DNA of 48,097 bases from Oleiphilaceae bacterium. Lineage in GTDB: Bacteria > Pseudomonadota > Gammaproteobacteria > Pseudomonadales > Oleiphilaceae. The stretch is from NCBI GenBank assembly GCA_018334495.1, contig JAGXLV010000016.1, positions 1 through 48,097 of the forward strand, given 5' to 3'. This document shows, piece by piece, positions 27,975-37,502 of this stretch (position 1 is the stretch's first letter; every line of letters starts with the position of its first letter). The notes beneath the pieces were generated by a model, which was not told the origin of the DNA, did not search any database, and worked only from the letters and a program-made list of their open reading frames with translations. The position numbers and the translations under genes were made by a program.

Positions 27975-29210
27975 ATGTCATCGGTTGAAACGGAAAACAT
28001 GATTGTTGGCCTCGACATAGGAACCTCCAAGGTGGTTGCTATCGTTGGCAAGCGCAAGGTGGATGGAACCATCGAAGTGGTGGGCATCGGCTCACACCCA
28101 TCCAAAGGCTTGAAGCGTGGGGTGGTCGTTAATATCGAAACCACTGTGCAGGCAATCCAGCGTGCGGTTGAAGAAGCCGAGCTGATGGCGGGTTGCCGGA
28201 TCCATTCCGTATACGCGGGCATTGCCGGCAGTCACATCAAAAGTCTCAACTCTCACGGCATCGTCGCTATCCGGGACCGGGAAGTGACCCAGGCCGATAT
28301 TGACCGGGTCATTGATGCGGCCCAGGCAGTGGCCATACCCGCAGACCAGAAAATACTTCACATACTTCCACAGGAGTTCGTGATTGACAGCCAGGAGGGC
28401 ATCAAAGAACCCATGGGGATGTCCGGGGTCCGTCTGGAGGCAAAGGTTCATCTGGTCACCTGTGCCGTTAACGCCGCCCAGAATATCGAGAAATGCGTCA
28501 AGCGCTGTGGTCTGGAGGTGGACGACATCATTCTTGAGCAGTTGGCGTCGAGCTACGCAGTGCTGACAGAAGACGAAAAAGAGCTGGGTGTCTGTGTTGT
28601 GGATATCGGCGGCGGTACCTCGGACATTGCCGTGTTCACTGGTGGTGCGATTCGGCACACGGCCGTCATTCCCATCGCCGGCGATCAGGTCACCAACGAC
28701 ATTGCCATGGCTCTGCGCACACCGACTCAGAACGCCGAAGAGATCAAAATCAAGTATGCCTGCGCGCTGACCCAGCTGGCGGGAGCCGATGAAACCATCA
28801 AGGTGCCAAGCGTCGGCGACCGGCCGCCGCGGGACTTGTCACGGCAGGCGCTGGCGGAAGTGGTTGAGCCTCGCTATGAAGAACTTTTCTCATTGATTCA
28901 GTCTGAGCTGCGCCGCTCCGGGTTCGAGGACCTGGTGCCGGCCGGCATCGTTATTACCGGCGGTTCCTCAACCATGGAAGGGGTGGTGGAGCTGGCCGAA
29001 GAGATCTTCCACATGCCGGTCCGGCTTGCGTCGCCGCAAGCTGTTGCCGGCATGACGGAGGTGGTCAACAACCCCATATACGCCACGGGCGTGGGGTTGC
29101 TGATTTATGGCTTTCGCCAGATGGATACTGGCCGGGGGCCTGCGCTCAAAGTCGACGTAGCACCGTCACTGCTTGCGCGCATGAAGAACTGGTTTGCTGG
29201 GCAATTCTGA
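27975..29210 (+). CDS. ftsA: Cell division protein FtsA
   Basis: FtsA is an actin-like ATPase that attaches FtsZ filaments to the membrane. The ATG at 27975 has GGTGA just before it and gives 411 residues. Actin-fold nucleotide motifs are visible: GLDIGTSKVVAIVG (12-25), VVDIGGGTSDIAVF near 205 and VITGGSSTMEGV near 320. The C-terminal LLARMKNWFAGQF is an amphipathic helix suited to membrane binding. It follows ftsQ by 33 bases and is followed by ftsZ. Confidence 0.97.
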   Translation: MSSVETENMIVGLDIGTSKVVAIVGKRKVDGTIEVVGIGSHPSKGLKRGVVVNIETTVQAIQRAVEEAELMAGCRIHSVYAGIAGSHIKSLNSHGIVAIRDREVTQADIDRVIDAAQAVAIPADQKILHILPQEFVIDSQEGIKEPMGMSGVRLEAKVHLVTCAVNAAQNIEKCVKRCGLEVDDIILEQLASSYAVLTEDEKELGVCVVDIGGGTSDIAVFTGGAIRHTAVIPIAGDQVTNDIAMALRTPTQNAEEIKIKYACALTQLAGADETIKVPSVGDRPPRDLSRQALAEVVEPRYEELFSLIQSELRRSGFEDLVPAGIVITGGSSTMEGVVELAEEIFHMPVRLASPQAVAGMTEVVNNPIYATGVGLLIYGFRQMDTGRGPALKVDVAPSLLARMKNWFAGQF

Positions 29211-29237
29211 CGGTAAGCCGGCGCAGTAAAGAGGTCG

Positions 29238-29258
29238 TTGGCCGGTTTTGCCGGTCAA
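29238..29258 (+). other. Stem-loop in the ftsA-ftsZ gap
   Basis: TTGGCCGG pairs with CCGGTCAA (one G-T pair) around TTTTG, about 67 bases before ftsZ. A run of A, not T, follows, so it is not a plus-strand terminator. It could affect processing or stability of the ftsZ message. Confidence 0.4.
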
Positions 29259-29324
29259 AAAACGAAGGTGTCTCGAAAAAAATTGGCCGACAAAAGGTCA
29301 ACAACTGCATGAAGGAGTAGGGGA

Positions 29325-30476
29325 ATGTTTGAACTAGTCGATAATGTCCAGCAGAACGCTGTGATAAAAGTAATTGGTGTTGGCGGCGGCGGTGGTAATG
29401 CTGTCCGGCACATGTTGAACAGTGACATCGAAGGCGTGGACTTCATTTGCGCCAATACCGATGCCCAGGCATTGGCCGATATGGGCGCCAAGCAGGTTAT
29501 TCAGCTGGGCGGCAGCATCACCAAAGGTCTTGGCGCCGGCGCCAATCCGGAAGTGGGCCGCCAGTCTGCCATGGAGGACCGAGAGCGTGTCGCCGAGTCT
29601 CTGCGCGGCGCCGATATGGTGTTTATTACTGCAGGCATGGGCGGCGGTACCGGCACGGGCGCCGCACCTGTCGTTGCTGAAGTTGCTCGCGAAATGGGTA
29701 TTTTGACCGTGGCCGTGGTCACCAAACCCTTCCAGTTCGAGGGCGGCAAGCGCATGAGTGTGGCCGAGGCCGGGCTCAAGGAGCTGGAGGAGACGGTTGA
29801 CTCGCTGATTACGATTCCAAACGAAAAGCTGCTATCGGTCATGGGCAAGAAAACCAGCCTGCTGGACGCTTTTGCCGAGGCTAACAATGTACTCCTGGGC
29901 GCGGTCCAGGGTATTGCTGATCTTATTACCCGCAACGGCATGATCAACGTCGACTTCGCCGACGTGAAAACCGTGATGTCGGAAATGGGCATGGCCATGA
30001 TGGGCACGGCGCGCGCCACCGGTGAAAACCGCGCACGTGAAGCGGCAGAAGCCGCCATTCGCAGTCCGCTGCTGGAAGATATCAACCTTCAGGGCGCGAA
30101 AGGCATTCTGGTCAACATTACTGCCGGTATGGACCTGAATCTGGGCGAGTTCTCGGAAGTAGGCGACATTGTGCGCGAATTCGCGTCCGACTCGGCGACC
30201 GTTGTTGTCGGTACCGTTATCGATCCGGATATGACGGACGAGTTGAAAGTGACTGTGGTTGCGACAGGCTTGGGCGGCGACCGGCCAGCCAAAGTTGTGG
30301 ACAACACTCGCACTCTGGATGGCAAAACGGATTATAACCAGCTGGACCGGCCGGCGGTTTTGCGTCGTCGCGCGATTTCCAACGGCAATGCGGCAGTGGA
30401 TCAGCGTAAAGAAGCCGAGGAGCAGGGCGTCGACTACCTCGACATTCCGGCATTCCTCCGGCGCCAGGCGGACTGA
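29325..30476 (+). CDS. ftsZ: Cell division GTPase FtsZ
   Basis: FtsZ is the tubulin-like GTPase that forms the Z-ring. The 383-residue protein shows IGVGGGGGNAVRHM (17-30), the tubulin signature GGGTGTGAAP (106-115), a polymerisation core to about 316, a short linker, and the conserved C-terminal peptide DIPAFLRR (373-380) that binds FtsA and ZipA. AAGGAG lies before the ATG. It ends the dcw cluster; lpxC follows after 189 bases. Confidence 0.98.
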   Translation: MFELVDNVQQNAVIKVIGVGGGGGNAVRHMLNSDIEGVDFICANTDAQALADMGAKQVIQLGGSITKGLGAGANPEVGRQSAMEDRERVAESLRGADMVFITAGMGGGTGTGAAPVVAEVAREMGILTVAVVTKPFQFEGGKRMSVAEAGLKELEETVDSLITIPNEKLLSVMGKKTSLLDAFAEANNVLLGAVQGIADLITRNGMINVDFADVKTVMSEMGMAMMGTARATGENRAREAAEAAIRSPLLEDINLQGAKGILVNITAGMDLNLGEFSEVGDIVREFASDSATVVVGTVIDPDMTDELKVTVVATGLGGDRPAKVVDNTRTLDGKTDYNQLDRPAVLRRRAISNGNAAVDQRKEAEEQGVDYLDIPAFLRRQAD

Positions 30477-30558
30477 TAATCCGTTTGCTGATTTGTTCGT
30501 AGTTAAGGGCGGAACCTGCATCAATTTGCAGGCTGGTCCCGGCGGGCTGACAATAATT

Positions 30559-30586
30559 TTGTGACGAAAAGTCGCCGAAATAGTAT
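30559..30586 (+). promoter_or_regulatory. Candidate lpxC promoter
   Basis: TTGTGA (30559-30564) and TAGTAT (30581-30586) are 16 bases apart; each matches the consensus at four of six positions. A short hairpin, CCTGCA-N6-TGCAGG, lies upstream at 30515-30532 without a T tract, so read-through from ftsZ is also possible. Confidence 0.35.
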
Positions 30587-30665
30587 TCAGTCCGGTTTCT
30601 TGGTATCGTGACGGGCACACGTGTGCTTCGACCATACCTAATCTTTGTGACGGATTTGTGAACTG

Positions 30666-31583
30666 ATGATCAGACAACGGACGCTTAAAAATACCATTCG
30701 CGCGACGGGCGTGGGCCTACACTCTGGGGAAAAGGTTTACCTGACCCTTAAGCCTGCACCTGTCGACAATGGTATTGTGTTTCGCCGGACCGATCTTGAC
30801 CCGGTGGTTGAAATCAAAGCCTGTGCTGAAAATGTCGGCGAGACTATGCTTTCGACCACTTTGGTTCAGGATTCGGTCCGCGTCGCGACGATCGAGCATC
30901 TTCTCTCCGCTATGGCGGGCCTTGGCATCGATAATTGTCTTGTTGAACTCAGTGCCGCCGAAGTGCCGATAATGGACGGCAGCGCCGGGCCCTTTGTGTT
31001 TCTTCTTCAGTCAGCGGGCATTGCGGAACAGAACGCCGCCAAACGTTTTATCCGGATCAAGCGCGAAGTATCCATTGAAGAGGATGACAAAAAAGCGACG
31101 TTTTTGCCGTTTGAGGGCTTCAAGGTCAGCTTTAGTATCGACTTCGATCACCCCGCCTTTAAAGGGCGTGCCCAGTCGGCAACGGTTGATTTCTCAAGCA
31201 CTTCTTTTGTGAAAGAAGTCAGCCGGGCCCGAACATTCGGTTTTATGCGGGACATTGAAAAGCTGCGTGCCATGAACCTGGCGCTCGGTGGCAGTGTCGA
31301 CAACGCCATTGTGGTGGACGATTATAAAATCCTTAACGAAGACGGTCTTCGTTACGAGGACGAATTCGTCAAGCATAAAGTTTTGGACGCCATTGGTGAT
31401 CTTTACCTTCTGGGCAACAGCCTGATTGGTGAATTCCGCGGCGTGAAGTCCGGACATGACCTCAATAATAAGCTGCTTCGCAAGCTCAGGGCGGAACAGG
31501 ACGCCTGGGAAGTTGTTACCTTTGACGACGAAGCCACAGCGCCTATCTCGTACATGAAACCTGTGCTGGCGGTTCCGGGCTGA
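30666..31583 (+). CDS. lpxC: UDP-3-O-acyl-N-acetylglucosamine deacetylase
   Basis: LpxC is the zinc amidase that catalyses the committed step of lipid A synthesis. The 305-residue protein begins [11 protein letters not shown], as in the family, and has the active-site Glu77 and zinc ligand His78 in IEHLLSAM, the zinc ligands His237 and Asp241 in [10 protein letters not shown], and the general acid His264 in SGHDLNNK. Its position after ftsZ is conserved in gammaproteobacteria. The E. coli protein is controlled by FtsH proteolysis through its C-terminal tail; the tail here ends LAVPG and differs. Confidence 0.98.
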   Translation: MIRQRTLKNTIRATGVGLHSGEKVYLTLKPAPVDNGIVFRRTDLDPVVEIKACAENVGETMLSTTLVQDSVRVATIEHLLSAMAGLGIDNCLVELSAAEVPIMDGSAGPFVFLLQSAGIAEQNAAKRFIRIKREVSIEEDDKKATFLPFEGFKVSFSIDFDHPAFKGRAQSATVDFSSTSFVKEVSRARTFGFMRDIEKLRAMNLALGGSVDNAIVVDDYKILNEDGLRYEDEFVKHKVLDAIGDLYLLGNSLIGEFRGVKSGHDLNNKLLRKLRAEQDAWEVVTFDDEATAPISYMKPVLAVPG

Positions 31584-31599
31584 GGCAGGGATACCTCAG
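31580..31599. other. Hairpin joining the stop codons of lpxC and dciA
   Basis: CTGAGG (31580-31585) and CCTCAG (31594-31599) form a perfect 6-base stem with an 8-base loop. The lpxC TGA lies in one arm and the dciA stop, on the other strand, in the other. No T tract is seen, so function as a terminator is doubtful. Confidence 0.35.
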
Positions 31600-32042
31600 T
31601 CACGGACGTGGCTAGCGAGTTTTTCGAGAACCTCTCGTAGTTGTTTATCCTTCGTGTGCCCGGCCTCTTCCTTGAGGAGTCGGGCATTTTCGCGACTCAA
31701 GGGCGCTTTTTCGGCGAGGGCTCGGCTTTTGTGACGGGCCGGCGCGACTTTGACCTTAAGGCGCCAGACAAATTCAAACAATGAATCCTGACGTAGTCTT
31801 GCCATAATCTCATGTTGGCGAAAACGCAGTTGGCTGGCACCAGTCGATGATTGCGAACTGATGACCATGTCGCCCTCATGAACGCTGACAAACCGTGTTC
31901 CCGCGACAAGCTCTGCGGGCAGCGCCGCTAAAACACGCCGTTCTGCGTCGCCGTGTGTCTCCGCTTTTGCGAGCAAAGCCCTGAGCGAAGAATCCTTGGT
32001 GTGATTCCGGGGGTTGAGGTCCAGGCCTGTTTTTTTCTTCAT
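31596..32042 (-). CDS. dciA: DciA-like DUF721 protein, probable helicase loader
   Basis: DciA is the ancestral loader of the replicative helicase DnaB in bacteria lacking DnaC. The 148-residue protein has the N-terminal DUF721 core (LRALLAKAETHGDAERRVLAALPAEL, then FVSVHEGDMVI and a Ser/Gln-rich QLRFRQHEI segment), rich in basic residues, followed by a charged, probably helical C-terminal part. It is convergent to lpxC and divergent from the M23 gene, as in Pseudomonas. Identification rests on fold pattern and context, since the family is weakly conserved. Confidence 0.8.
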   Translation of the reverse strand: MKKKTGLDLNPRNHTKDSSLRALLAKAETHGDAERRVLAALPAELVAGTRFVSVHEGDMVISSQSSTGASQLRFRQHEIMARLRQDSLFEFVWRLKVKVAPARHKSRALAEKAPLSRENARLLKEEAGHTKDKQLREVLEKLASHVRD

Positions 32043-32065
32043 TGCTTTGGAATAACTCGACGGGT

Positions 32066-32093
32066 TTGGTTACACTTTCCTACGAAGTATTGT
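32066..32093 (+). promoter_or_regulatory. Candidate promoter of the M23 peptidase gene
   Basis: TTGGTT (32066-32071) and TATTGT (32088-32093) are 16 bases apart. A short dyad, GTATT-N3-AATAC, overlaps the -10. The region is AT-rich compared with its surroundings. Confidence 0.3.
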
Positions 32094-32226
32094 AAATACC
32101 TATATTACACTTCTTTTACAGTCAGGGGGAACGTCTCCATGCCGTTGAAGGTGTAGCGGCGATGTGCCCGGGACGGTTCAGATCAAGAGATACGCAGTAT
32201 GTCAAAGGATGACCTTGCGGCTCGTT

Positions 32227-33183
32227 ATGAATAGACCAAAAACTATGGATATTATCTTTGTTGGCAAAGGCCACTCGACTTCTCGTTCTGTTTCATTCGG
32301 ATTTATGGCGGCGTTCGGGCTTTTTGCTCTAGTTGCTCTGATGGCGGCGGGGTTTTCCTGGCTGGGGTACTCCCTGGCGTCAACGCAACCCGAAAGCCGC
32401 AAGGCCCCGATGAGCGCCCCGACCTTGCAGCAGTGGCAGGAACGGCTGGAGTCCCAGCAGGATGAGATTCGCAGCATTGGCGAAAAAAGCCGTCAACAAA
32501 TGGATGCGTTGACACTCCGCCTCGGTGAGATACAAGGCCGTCTGCTGCGACTTGATGCTCTGGGCCAGCGTTTTGTCGATTCCAAGCTGGTCAGTGGCGA
32601 GGAATTCGATTTTGACCAGAGGACCGCGGTTGGTGGCCCGGAGGCGGATTTGGGCGCGGATTCGTTCTCAGTACCGGATCTGGCAGGAATGGTGACTCAG
32701 CTGGAGGCTCAACTGAACGATCGCGAACAGCAACTGCGAGTGCTGGACACCCTGATGTCCCGCCAGAAGCTGGAAGAAGACCGGTTTGTTGCAGGTCGCC
32801 CGATTACCTGGGGTTGGCTGTCGTCCCGCTACGGTTACCGGTCGGATCCCTTTACCGGCCGAAAAACCTGGCATGATGGTGTTGATCTGGCCGGTAAGGA
32901 AGACAGCGATATTATTGCTGTCGCAGCTGGCGTGGTGACTCACGCCGGCGAGCGCTCCGGTTACGGCAACCTCGTTGAGATTGATCATGGCGACGGCCTG
33001 GTCACGCGTTATGGTCACAGCAAAACCGTTACGGTGCAGTTGGGGGATGTCGTACAAAAAGCTCAGGTTATCGCCTTAATGGGCAGCACCGGACGCTCCA
33101 CTGGCCCCCATGTGCATTTTGAAGTGCTGCGCAATGGCAAAAGCCGTAATCCGGAAGATTACATCCAGCGGGCGAACCCTTAA
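32227..33183 (+). CDS. M23-family peptidoglycan endopeptidase, membrane-anchored
   Basis: This protein would sit in the inner membrane and act on periplasmic peptidoglycan. An N-terminal membrane helix (about 24-46) is followed by a coiled-coil-like segment (LQQWQERLESQQDEI and on) and a C-terminal LytM domain with the zinc and catalytic pattern HDGVDLAG (HxxxD), GLVTRYGH and HVHFEV (HxH). All expected zinc ligands are present, so it may be an active enzyme rather than an activator like EnvC. The start is uncertain: ATG at 32227 is used here, while ATG at 32245 and 32209 and a GTG at 32164 are alternatives. It lies between dciA and secA as in Pseudomonas. Confidence 0.88.
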   Translation: MNRPKTMDIIFVGKGHSTSRSVSFGFMAAFGLFALVALMAAGFSWLGYSLASTQPESRKAPMSAPTLQQWQERLESQQDEIRSIGEKSRQQMDALTLRLGEIQGRLLRLDALGQRFVDSKLVSGEEFDFDQRTAVGGPEADLGADSFSVPDLAGMVTQLEAQLNDREQQLRVLDTLMSRQKLEEDRFVAGRPITWGWLSSRYGYRSDPFTGRKTWHDGVDLAGKEDSDIIAVAAGVVTHAGERSGYGNLVEIDHGDGLVTRYGHSKTVTVQLGDVVQKAQVIALMGSTGRSTGPHVHFEVLRNGKSRNPEDYIQRANP

Positions 33184-33232
33184 CTCCTGGCGCTGGCCCT
33201 TGCTATTTAGCGCTGACGCCTTACTCTGCCTT

Positions 33233-33260
33233 TTGTCCTGCCGATAAATAAGGTTAGAAT
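33233..33260 (+). promoter_or_regulatory. Candidate secA promoter
   Basis: TTGTCC (33233-33238) and TAGAAT (33255-33260) are 16 bases apart. The leader to secA would be about 150 bases; it contains a GGCAGG-CT-CCTGCC dyad near 33298 and no reading frame resembling the SecM or VemP arrest peptides. Confidence 0.5.
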
Positions 33261-33419
33261 GCCTTGTTTATTAATGTGGGTCGAATAAGTGCCAGTCGGC
33301 AGGCTCCTGCCCTGTCTGACGCAGATCTATCAATAAAAGTCTGACTCGCGTACCTGTCTGTGATGGTGTGCTCAGCATGTGCCTGAGCGCTCTCCGAATA
33401 ACCAACGAAGCAGTTGTCT

Positions 33420-36170
33420 ATGTTTACGAAGCTTGCAACCAAGATGTTTGGCAGTAAAAATGCCCGCGAAATCAAGCGTATGCGGAAGATTGTCACGCGT
33501 ATTAACGAGCTTGAAGAGCCGCTGGGTGAGCTATCGGATTCTGAATTACAGGGCAAAACACCGGAATTTCGCCGCCGTTTCGATGAGGGCGAGAGTCTGG
33601 AGCAACTGTTGCCCGAGGCTTTTGCGGTGGTACGCGAGGGTAGCCGCCGCGCGATGGGCATGCGTCACTTTGACGTTCAGCTTATCGGTGGCATCACTTT
33701 GCATGAAGGCCATATCGCCGAAATGAAGACCGGTGAGGGTAAAACGCTGGTGGCAACCGCCGCGGTTTATCTCAATGCCCTGACCGGAAAAGGCGTCCAT
33801 CTGGTTACTGTTAACGATTATCTGGCGCGCCGGGATGCGGAGTGGATGGGCAAGCTCTACCGCTTTCTGGGGCTGCAGGTGGGCGTGATCGTTGCGGGAC
33901 AAAACGCGGACGACAAACGTAAAGCCTATGCGGCGGATATTACCTACGGCACCAATAACGAGTTTGGCTTTGATTATCTGCGGGACAATATGGCGTTTAG
34001 CCCTGCGGAAAAAGTCCAGCGAGGCATGCACTTTGCCATCGTGGATGAGGTTGACTCCATCCTGATCGACGAAGCTCGCACACCGTTGATTATCTCTGGC
34101 GCCGCCGAAGACAGCTCCCGCATGTATCGGGAAGTCAACGCGATGGTTCCGAGCCTTGTGCAAGGTGAGGTTCCGGAAGAGGGCGAGCCCGAAGGCGATT
34201 TCACCATTGACGAGAAAACGCGACAGGTCGATCTGACCGAGGCCGGCCATGAAAAAGTCGAAGAGTTGTTGTCAGAGCGAGGGCTGCTTCAGCAAGGCGA
34301 AAGTCTCTACTCCGCCAATAACCTGAGCCTTTTGCATCATGTTCATTCGGCGCTGCGGGCGCATCATCTGTTCCAGAAAGATGTGGATTACATTGTTCAG
34401 GGTGAACAGGTTGTCATCGTCGACGAGCACACCGGCCGGACCATGCCTGGCCGACGCTGGAGTGAGGGACTTCACCAGGCGATAGAGGCAAAGGAAGGCG
34501 TCAAAATTCAGGCCGAAAGCCAGACCCTGGCCTCGACCACTTTCCAGAACTATTTCCGGCTTTATGAAAAGCTGGCCGGCATGACCGGTACAGCGGACAC
34601 GGAAGCCTTTGAATTCCGGCAGATTTATGGCCTGGATGTTGTGGTTATTCCGCCTAACAAGGCGATCCAGCGCACCGATTACAACGATCTGATCTATCTA
34701 ACGCAGGATGAGAAATTCCATGCGATTATTGACGAGATCAAGGATGTGAGAGAAGAGAACCGTCCGATCCTCGTGGGTACGGCCTCAATCGAAGCCTCCG
34801 AAATGCTGTCCATGCTGCTCAATAAAGCGAAAATCGACCACAAGATACTTAACGCCAAGCAGCATGAAAGCGAGGCCCAGATTATTGCTCAGGCCGGGCG
34901 ACCCGGCGCCGTAACCATTGCCACGAACATGGCGGGACGGGGTACGGACATCGTGCTCGGGGGTAACTGGGAGCACGAAGTCGCGGGGCTTGATAACCCC
35001 ACGGAAGAAGAAGTCGGCAAGCTCAAGGCAGCCTGGAACGAGCGCCATAACCGAGTGCTTGAAGCGGGAGGCCTTCACATTATCGGTACCGAGCGCCATG
35101 AATCCCGGCGTATCGACAATCAGTTGCGTGGTCGTGCCGGTCGTCAGGGCGACCCGGGTTCTTCGCGCTTCTTTTTATCGCTGGAAGACAACCTGATGCG
35201 CATTTTTGCGCCGGACCGGGTCAAGAACATCATGCAGGCGATGGGCATGAAAAAAGGCGAAGCCATCGAACACCGCATGGTGAGCAACGCGATAGAAAAA
35301 TCCCAGCGCAAAGTGGAAGGCCGCAACTTCGACATGCGAAAAACGCTGCTCGAATACGACGATGTTGCTAACGACCAGCGCACGGTGATTTACGACCAAC
35401 GCAACGCCGTGATGTCGTCGGATGACATCTCCGATATGGTCGACACCATTCGTGAAGATGTCATTGATGCGGTGATCACCGAATTCATTCCACCCCAGAG
35501 CATGCCCGAACAATGGGATGTGGCAGGGCTGGAATCGCAACTGCAATCGGAAATGGCCATAGATCTTCCGATCCAGACATGGTTGGACGAAGACAGTAAA
35601 TTGTTCGAGGACACCCTGCGCCAGCGGATTCTTGACGAGGTGGTCACGGCCTACAAGGAAAAAGAGGAAGTCGTGGGCGCCGAACCCATGCGCAACTTCG
35701 AAAAACAGGCATTTCTTCAGGTCATGGACACGCTCTGGAAAGAGCATCTGTCCAACATGGATCACTTGCGCCGGGGTATTCATCTGCGCGGTTACGCCCA
35801 GAAGAATCCCAAGCAAGAATATAAGCGCGAGGCCTTTAACCTTTTCGAAACCATGCTGGATGCCATGAAGCGGGATGTTACCCGTGTGCTCTGTCATGTC
35901 CGGGTTCAGTCCAAGGAAGAGATGGAAGAGGTGGAGCGTCGGCGTCGGGAAGAACTGGAACAGCAGCTGGCTGCCGCCAAGTTGCGCCATGATGAAACCA
36001 GTGCCGCCGCTGACCAGAAGTCCGCAGACGGCGACAGCGGTGCCGACCATGGCGAGGCGCAGGCAGGGCCGGAAACCTTTGTGCGCCAGGAACGCAAAGT
36101 GGGTCGTAACGAACCCTGTCCCTGCGGGTCGGGCAAAAAGTACAAGCAATGCCATGGCAGGATCAGTTAG
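33420..36170 (+). CDS. secA: Preprotein translocase ATPase SecA
   Basis: SecA drives proteins through the SecYEG channel using ATP. The 916-residue protein, counted from the ATG at 33420 ([12 protein letters not shown], the family N-terminus), has Walker A KTGEGKT (103-109), the DEVD box, [11 protein letters not shown], the preprotein cross-linking domain, the second helicase domain with MAGRGTDI and [11 protein letters not shown], and a C-terminal zinc and SecB-binding motif (Cys900, Cys902, Cys911, His912). The linker before the zinc motif is Glu/Ala-rich. No secM-like gene lies upstream. A strong terminator follows. Confidence 0.98.
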   Translation: MFTKLATKMFGSKNAREIKRMRKIVTRINELEEPLGELSDSELQGKTPEFRRRFDEGESLEQLLPEAFAVVREGSRRAMGMRHFDVQLIGGITLHEGHIAEMKTGEGKTLVATAAVYLNALTGKGVHLVTVNDYLARRDAEWMGKLYRFLGLQVGVIVAGQNADDKRKAYAADITYGTNNEFGFDYLRDNMAFSPAEKVQRGMHFAIVDEVDSILIDEARTPLIISGAAEDSSRMYREVNAMVPSLVQGEVPEEGEPEGDFTIDEKTRQVDLTEAGHEKVEELLSERGLLQQGESLYSANNLSLLHHVHSALRAHHLFQKDVDYIVQGEQVVIVDEHTGRTMPGRRWSEGLHQAIEAKEGVKIQAESQTLASTTFQNYFRLYEKLAGMTGTADTEAFEFRQIYGLDVVVIPPNKAIQRTDYNDLIYLTQDEKFHAIIDEIKDVREENRPILVGTASIEASEMLSMLLNKAKIDHKILNAKQHESEAQIIAQAGRPGAVTIATNMAGRGTDIVLGGNWEHEVAGLDNPTEEEVGKLKAAWNERHNRVLEAGGLHIIGTERHESRRIDNQLRGRAGRQGDPGSSRFFLSLEDNLMRIFAPDRVKNIMQAMGMKKGEAIEHRMVSNAIEKSQRKVEGRNFDMRKTLLEYDDVANDQRTVIYDQRNAVMSSDDISDMVDTIREDVIDAVITEFIPPQSMPEQWDVAGLESQLQSEMAIDLPIQTWLDEDSKLFEDTLRQRILDEVVTAYKEKEEVVGAEPMRNFEKQAFLQVMDTLWKEHLSNMDHLRRGIHLRGYAQKNPKQEYKREAFNLFETMLDAMKRDVTRVLCHVRVQSKEEMEEVERRRREELEQQLAAAKLRHDETSAAADQKSADGDSGADHGEAQAGPETFVRQERKVGRNEPCPCGSGKKYKQCHGRIS

Positions 36171-36206
36171 AGCGCGACCTGCCAGGGTAAGCCGTCGCGT
36201 TGCAGC

Positions 36207-36246
36207 AACCCGCACCCTGAGCGTTTCAGGCTGCGGGTTTTTATTT
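36207..36246 (+). terminator. Rho-independent terminator of secA
   Basis: AACCCGCA (36207-36214) pairs with TGCGGGTT (36232-36239), the inner stem CCTGA with TCAGG extends it, and TTTTTATTT follows. It lies 36 bases after the secA stop. Confidence 0.92.
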
Positions 36247-36280
36247 GAAGGTGTAACTACCACTCGAAAGGAGAGATCAG

Positions 36281-37498
36281 ATGGCTGTCGGTTTGGGAGC
36301 CTTACCCGCATTCTTCCCCGTTGCCGGTATACGGCTGGGCGTGGTTAGCGCAGGCATCAAGAAAACCGGGCGCAAGGATCTGGTTTTGATCGAGGCGGCC
36401 CCGGGCAGTCGTGTGGCCGGCATCTTTACGCGCAACCAGTTTTGTGCCGCGCCCGTGATGGTCACCCGCGAGCATCTGGCGCGAAGCCCAGCGCGATACC
36501 TTCTGATCAATACCGGTAATGCCAATGCCGGTACCGGTGAGCGCGGCCTCGCCGACGCCAGGGCCTGTTGTGAAGCGGTCGCTGATGGCGCCGGCGTTGA
36601 GGCTTCCGAGGTTCTGCCTTTTTCCACCGGGGTTATTGGCGAGCCGTTACCGCTTGAGCGTATCCTCTCCGCACTGCCGTCGGCCCTGACGGCGCTCGAT
36701 GAAAACGGCTGGGCCGATGCGGCCGAAGGCATTATGACGACAGACACGCTGCCTAAAGGCGTTACCCGCCAGGTCAAGTTGGGTGATGAGACCATCACCA
36801 TCTCGGGCATCAGTAAGGGGGCCGGCATGATAAGGCCCAATATGGCCACTATGCTGGGGTTCATCACCACCGATGCCTGTATTGAACCCCGGTTGCTGCA
36901 ATCCCTCGCCTCCGAGCTGGGGGAGGCCTCCTTCAACCGCATTACCATCGACGGTGACACCTCCACCAACGACGCCTGCATGCTGATCGCCACCGGCCAG
37001 GCCAATCGTTTGGAAATTACCCGGGAAAGTCCTTTTCTGGCAGGTCTGAAAGAGGCCCTGCGGGAGGTTTACCTGACCCTTGCTCATGCCATCGTCCGGG
37101 ACGGCGAAGGCGCGACCAAGTTCGTAACCATCGATGTCCGTGCTGCGAAATCCCAGGAGGAGGCACTGGAAGTGGCTTACACGCTGGCCCATTCACCGCT
37201 GGTCAAGACGGCGCTTTACGCCTGCGACCCGAATTGGGGACGTATTCTGGCCGCGGTGGGCAGGGCCCAGGTTGCCAATCTCGACATCAACGCCTTAACC
37301 ATTCATCTGAATGACGTCTGTCTGGTGGCCAGGGGCGGTCGTGCTGACAGCTATCGCGAAGAGCAGGGCCAGGCCGCCATGAATCAGGAAGAAATCACCA
37401 TTACCGTGGATCTTAAACGCGGGGACATCGGGGAGCGGGTCTGGACCTGCGATTTTTCGCACGACTATGTCACCATCAATGCGGAATACCGGACCTGA
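36281..37498 (+). CDS. argJ: Bifunctional glutamate N-acetyltransferase / amino-acid acetyltransferase
   Basis: ArgJ transfers the acetyl group from N-acetylornithine to glutamate in the cyclic arginine pathway; bifunctional forms also use acetyl-CoA. The 405-residue precursor cleaves itself before a threonine in the conserved NMATMLGF segment, here Ala189-Thr190, giving alpha and beta chains. Other family blocks are NTGNANAGTG (77-86), FSTGVIGE (114-121) and SKGAGMIRPNM. AGGAG precedes the ATG. The terminator upstream marks the start of a new transcription unit; the downstream Nudix gene begins 4 bases after the stop. Whether it uses acetyl-CoA cannot be told from sequence by eye. Confidence 0.96.
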   Translation: MAVGLGALPAFFPVAGIRLGVVSAGIKKTGRKDLVLIEAAPGSRVAGIFTRNQFCAAPVMVTREHLARSPARYLLINTGNANAGTGERGLADARACCEAVADGAGVEASEVLPFSTGVIGEPLPLERILSALPSALTALDENGWADAAEGIMTTDTLPKGVTRQVKLGDETITISGISKGAGMIRPNMATMLGFITTDACIEPRLLQSLASELGEASFNRITIDGDTSTNDACMLIATGQANRLEITRESPFLAGLKEALREVYLTLAHAIVRDGEGATKFVTIDVRAAKSQEEALEVAYTLAHSPLVKTALYACDPNWGRILAAVGRAQVANLDINALTIHLNDVCLVARGGRADSYREEQGQAAMNQEEITITVDLKRGDIGERVWTCDFSHDYVTINAEYRT

Positions 37499-37502
37499 GC
37501 TC

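Noticed and set aside
33254..33661. Minus-strand frame of 135 codons over the secA leader and start
   Set aside because: It overlaps the conserved secA N-terminus antisense and has no start signal or domain.
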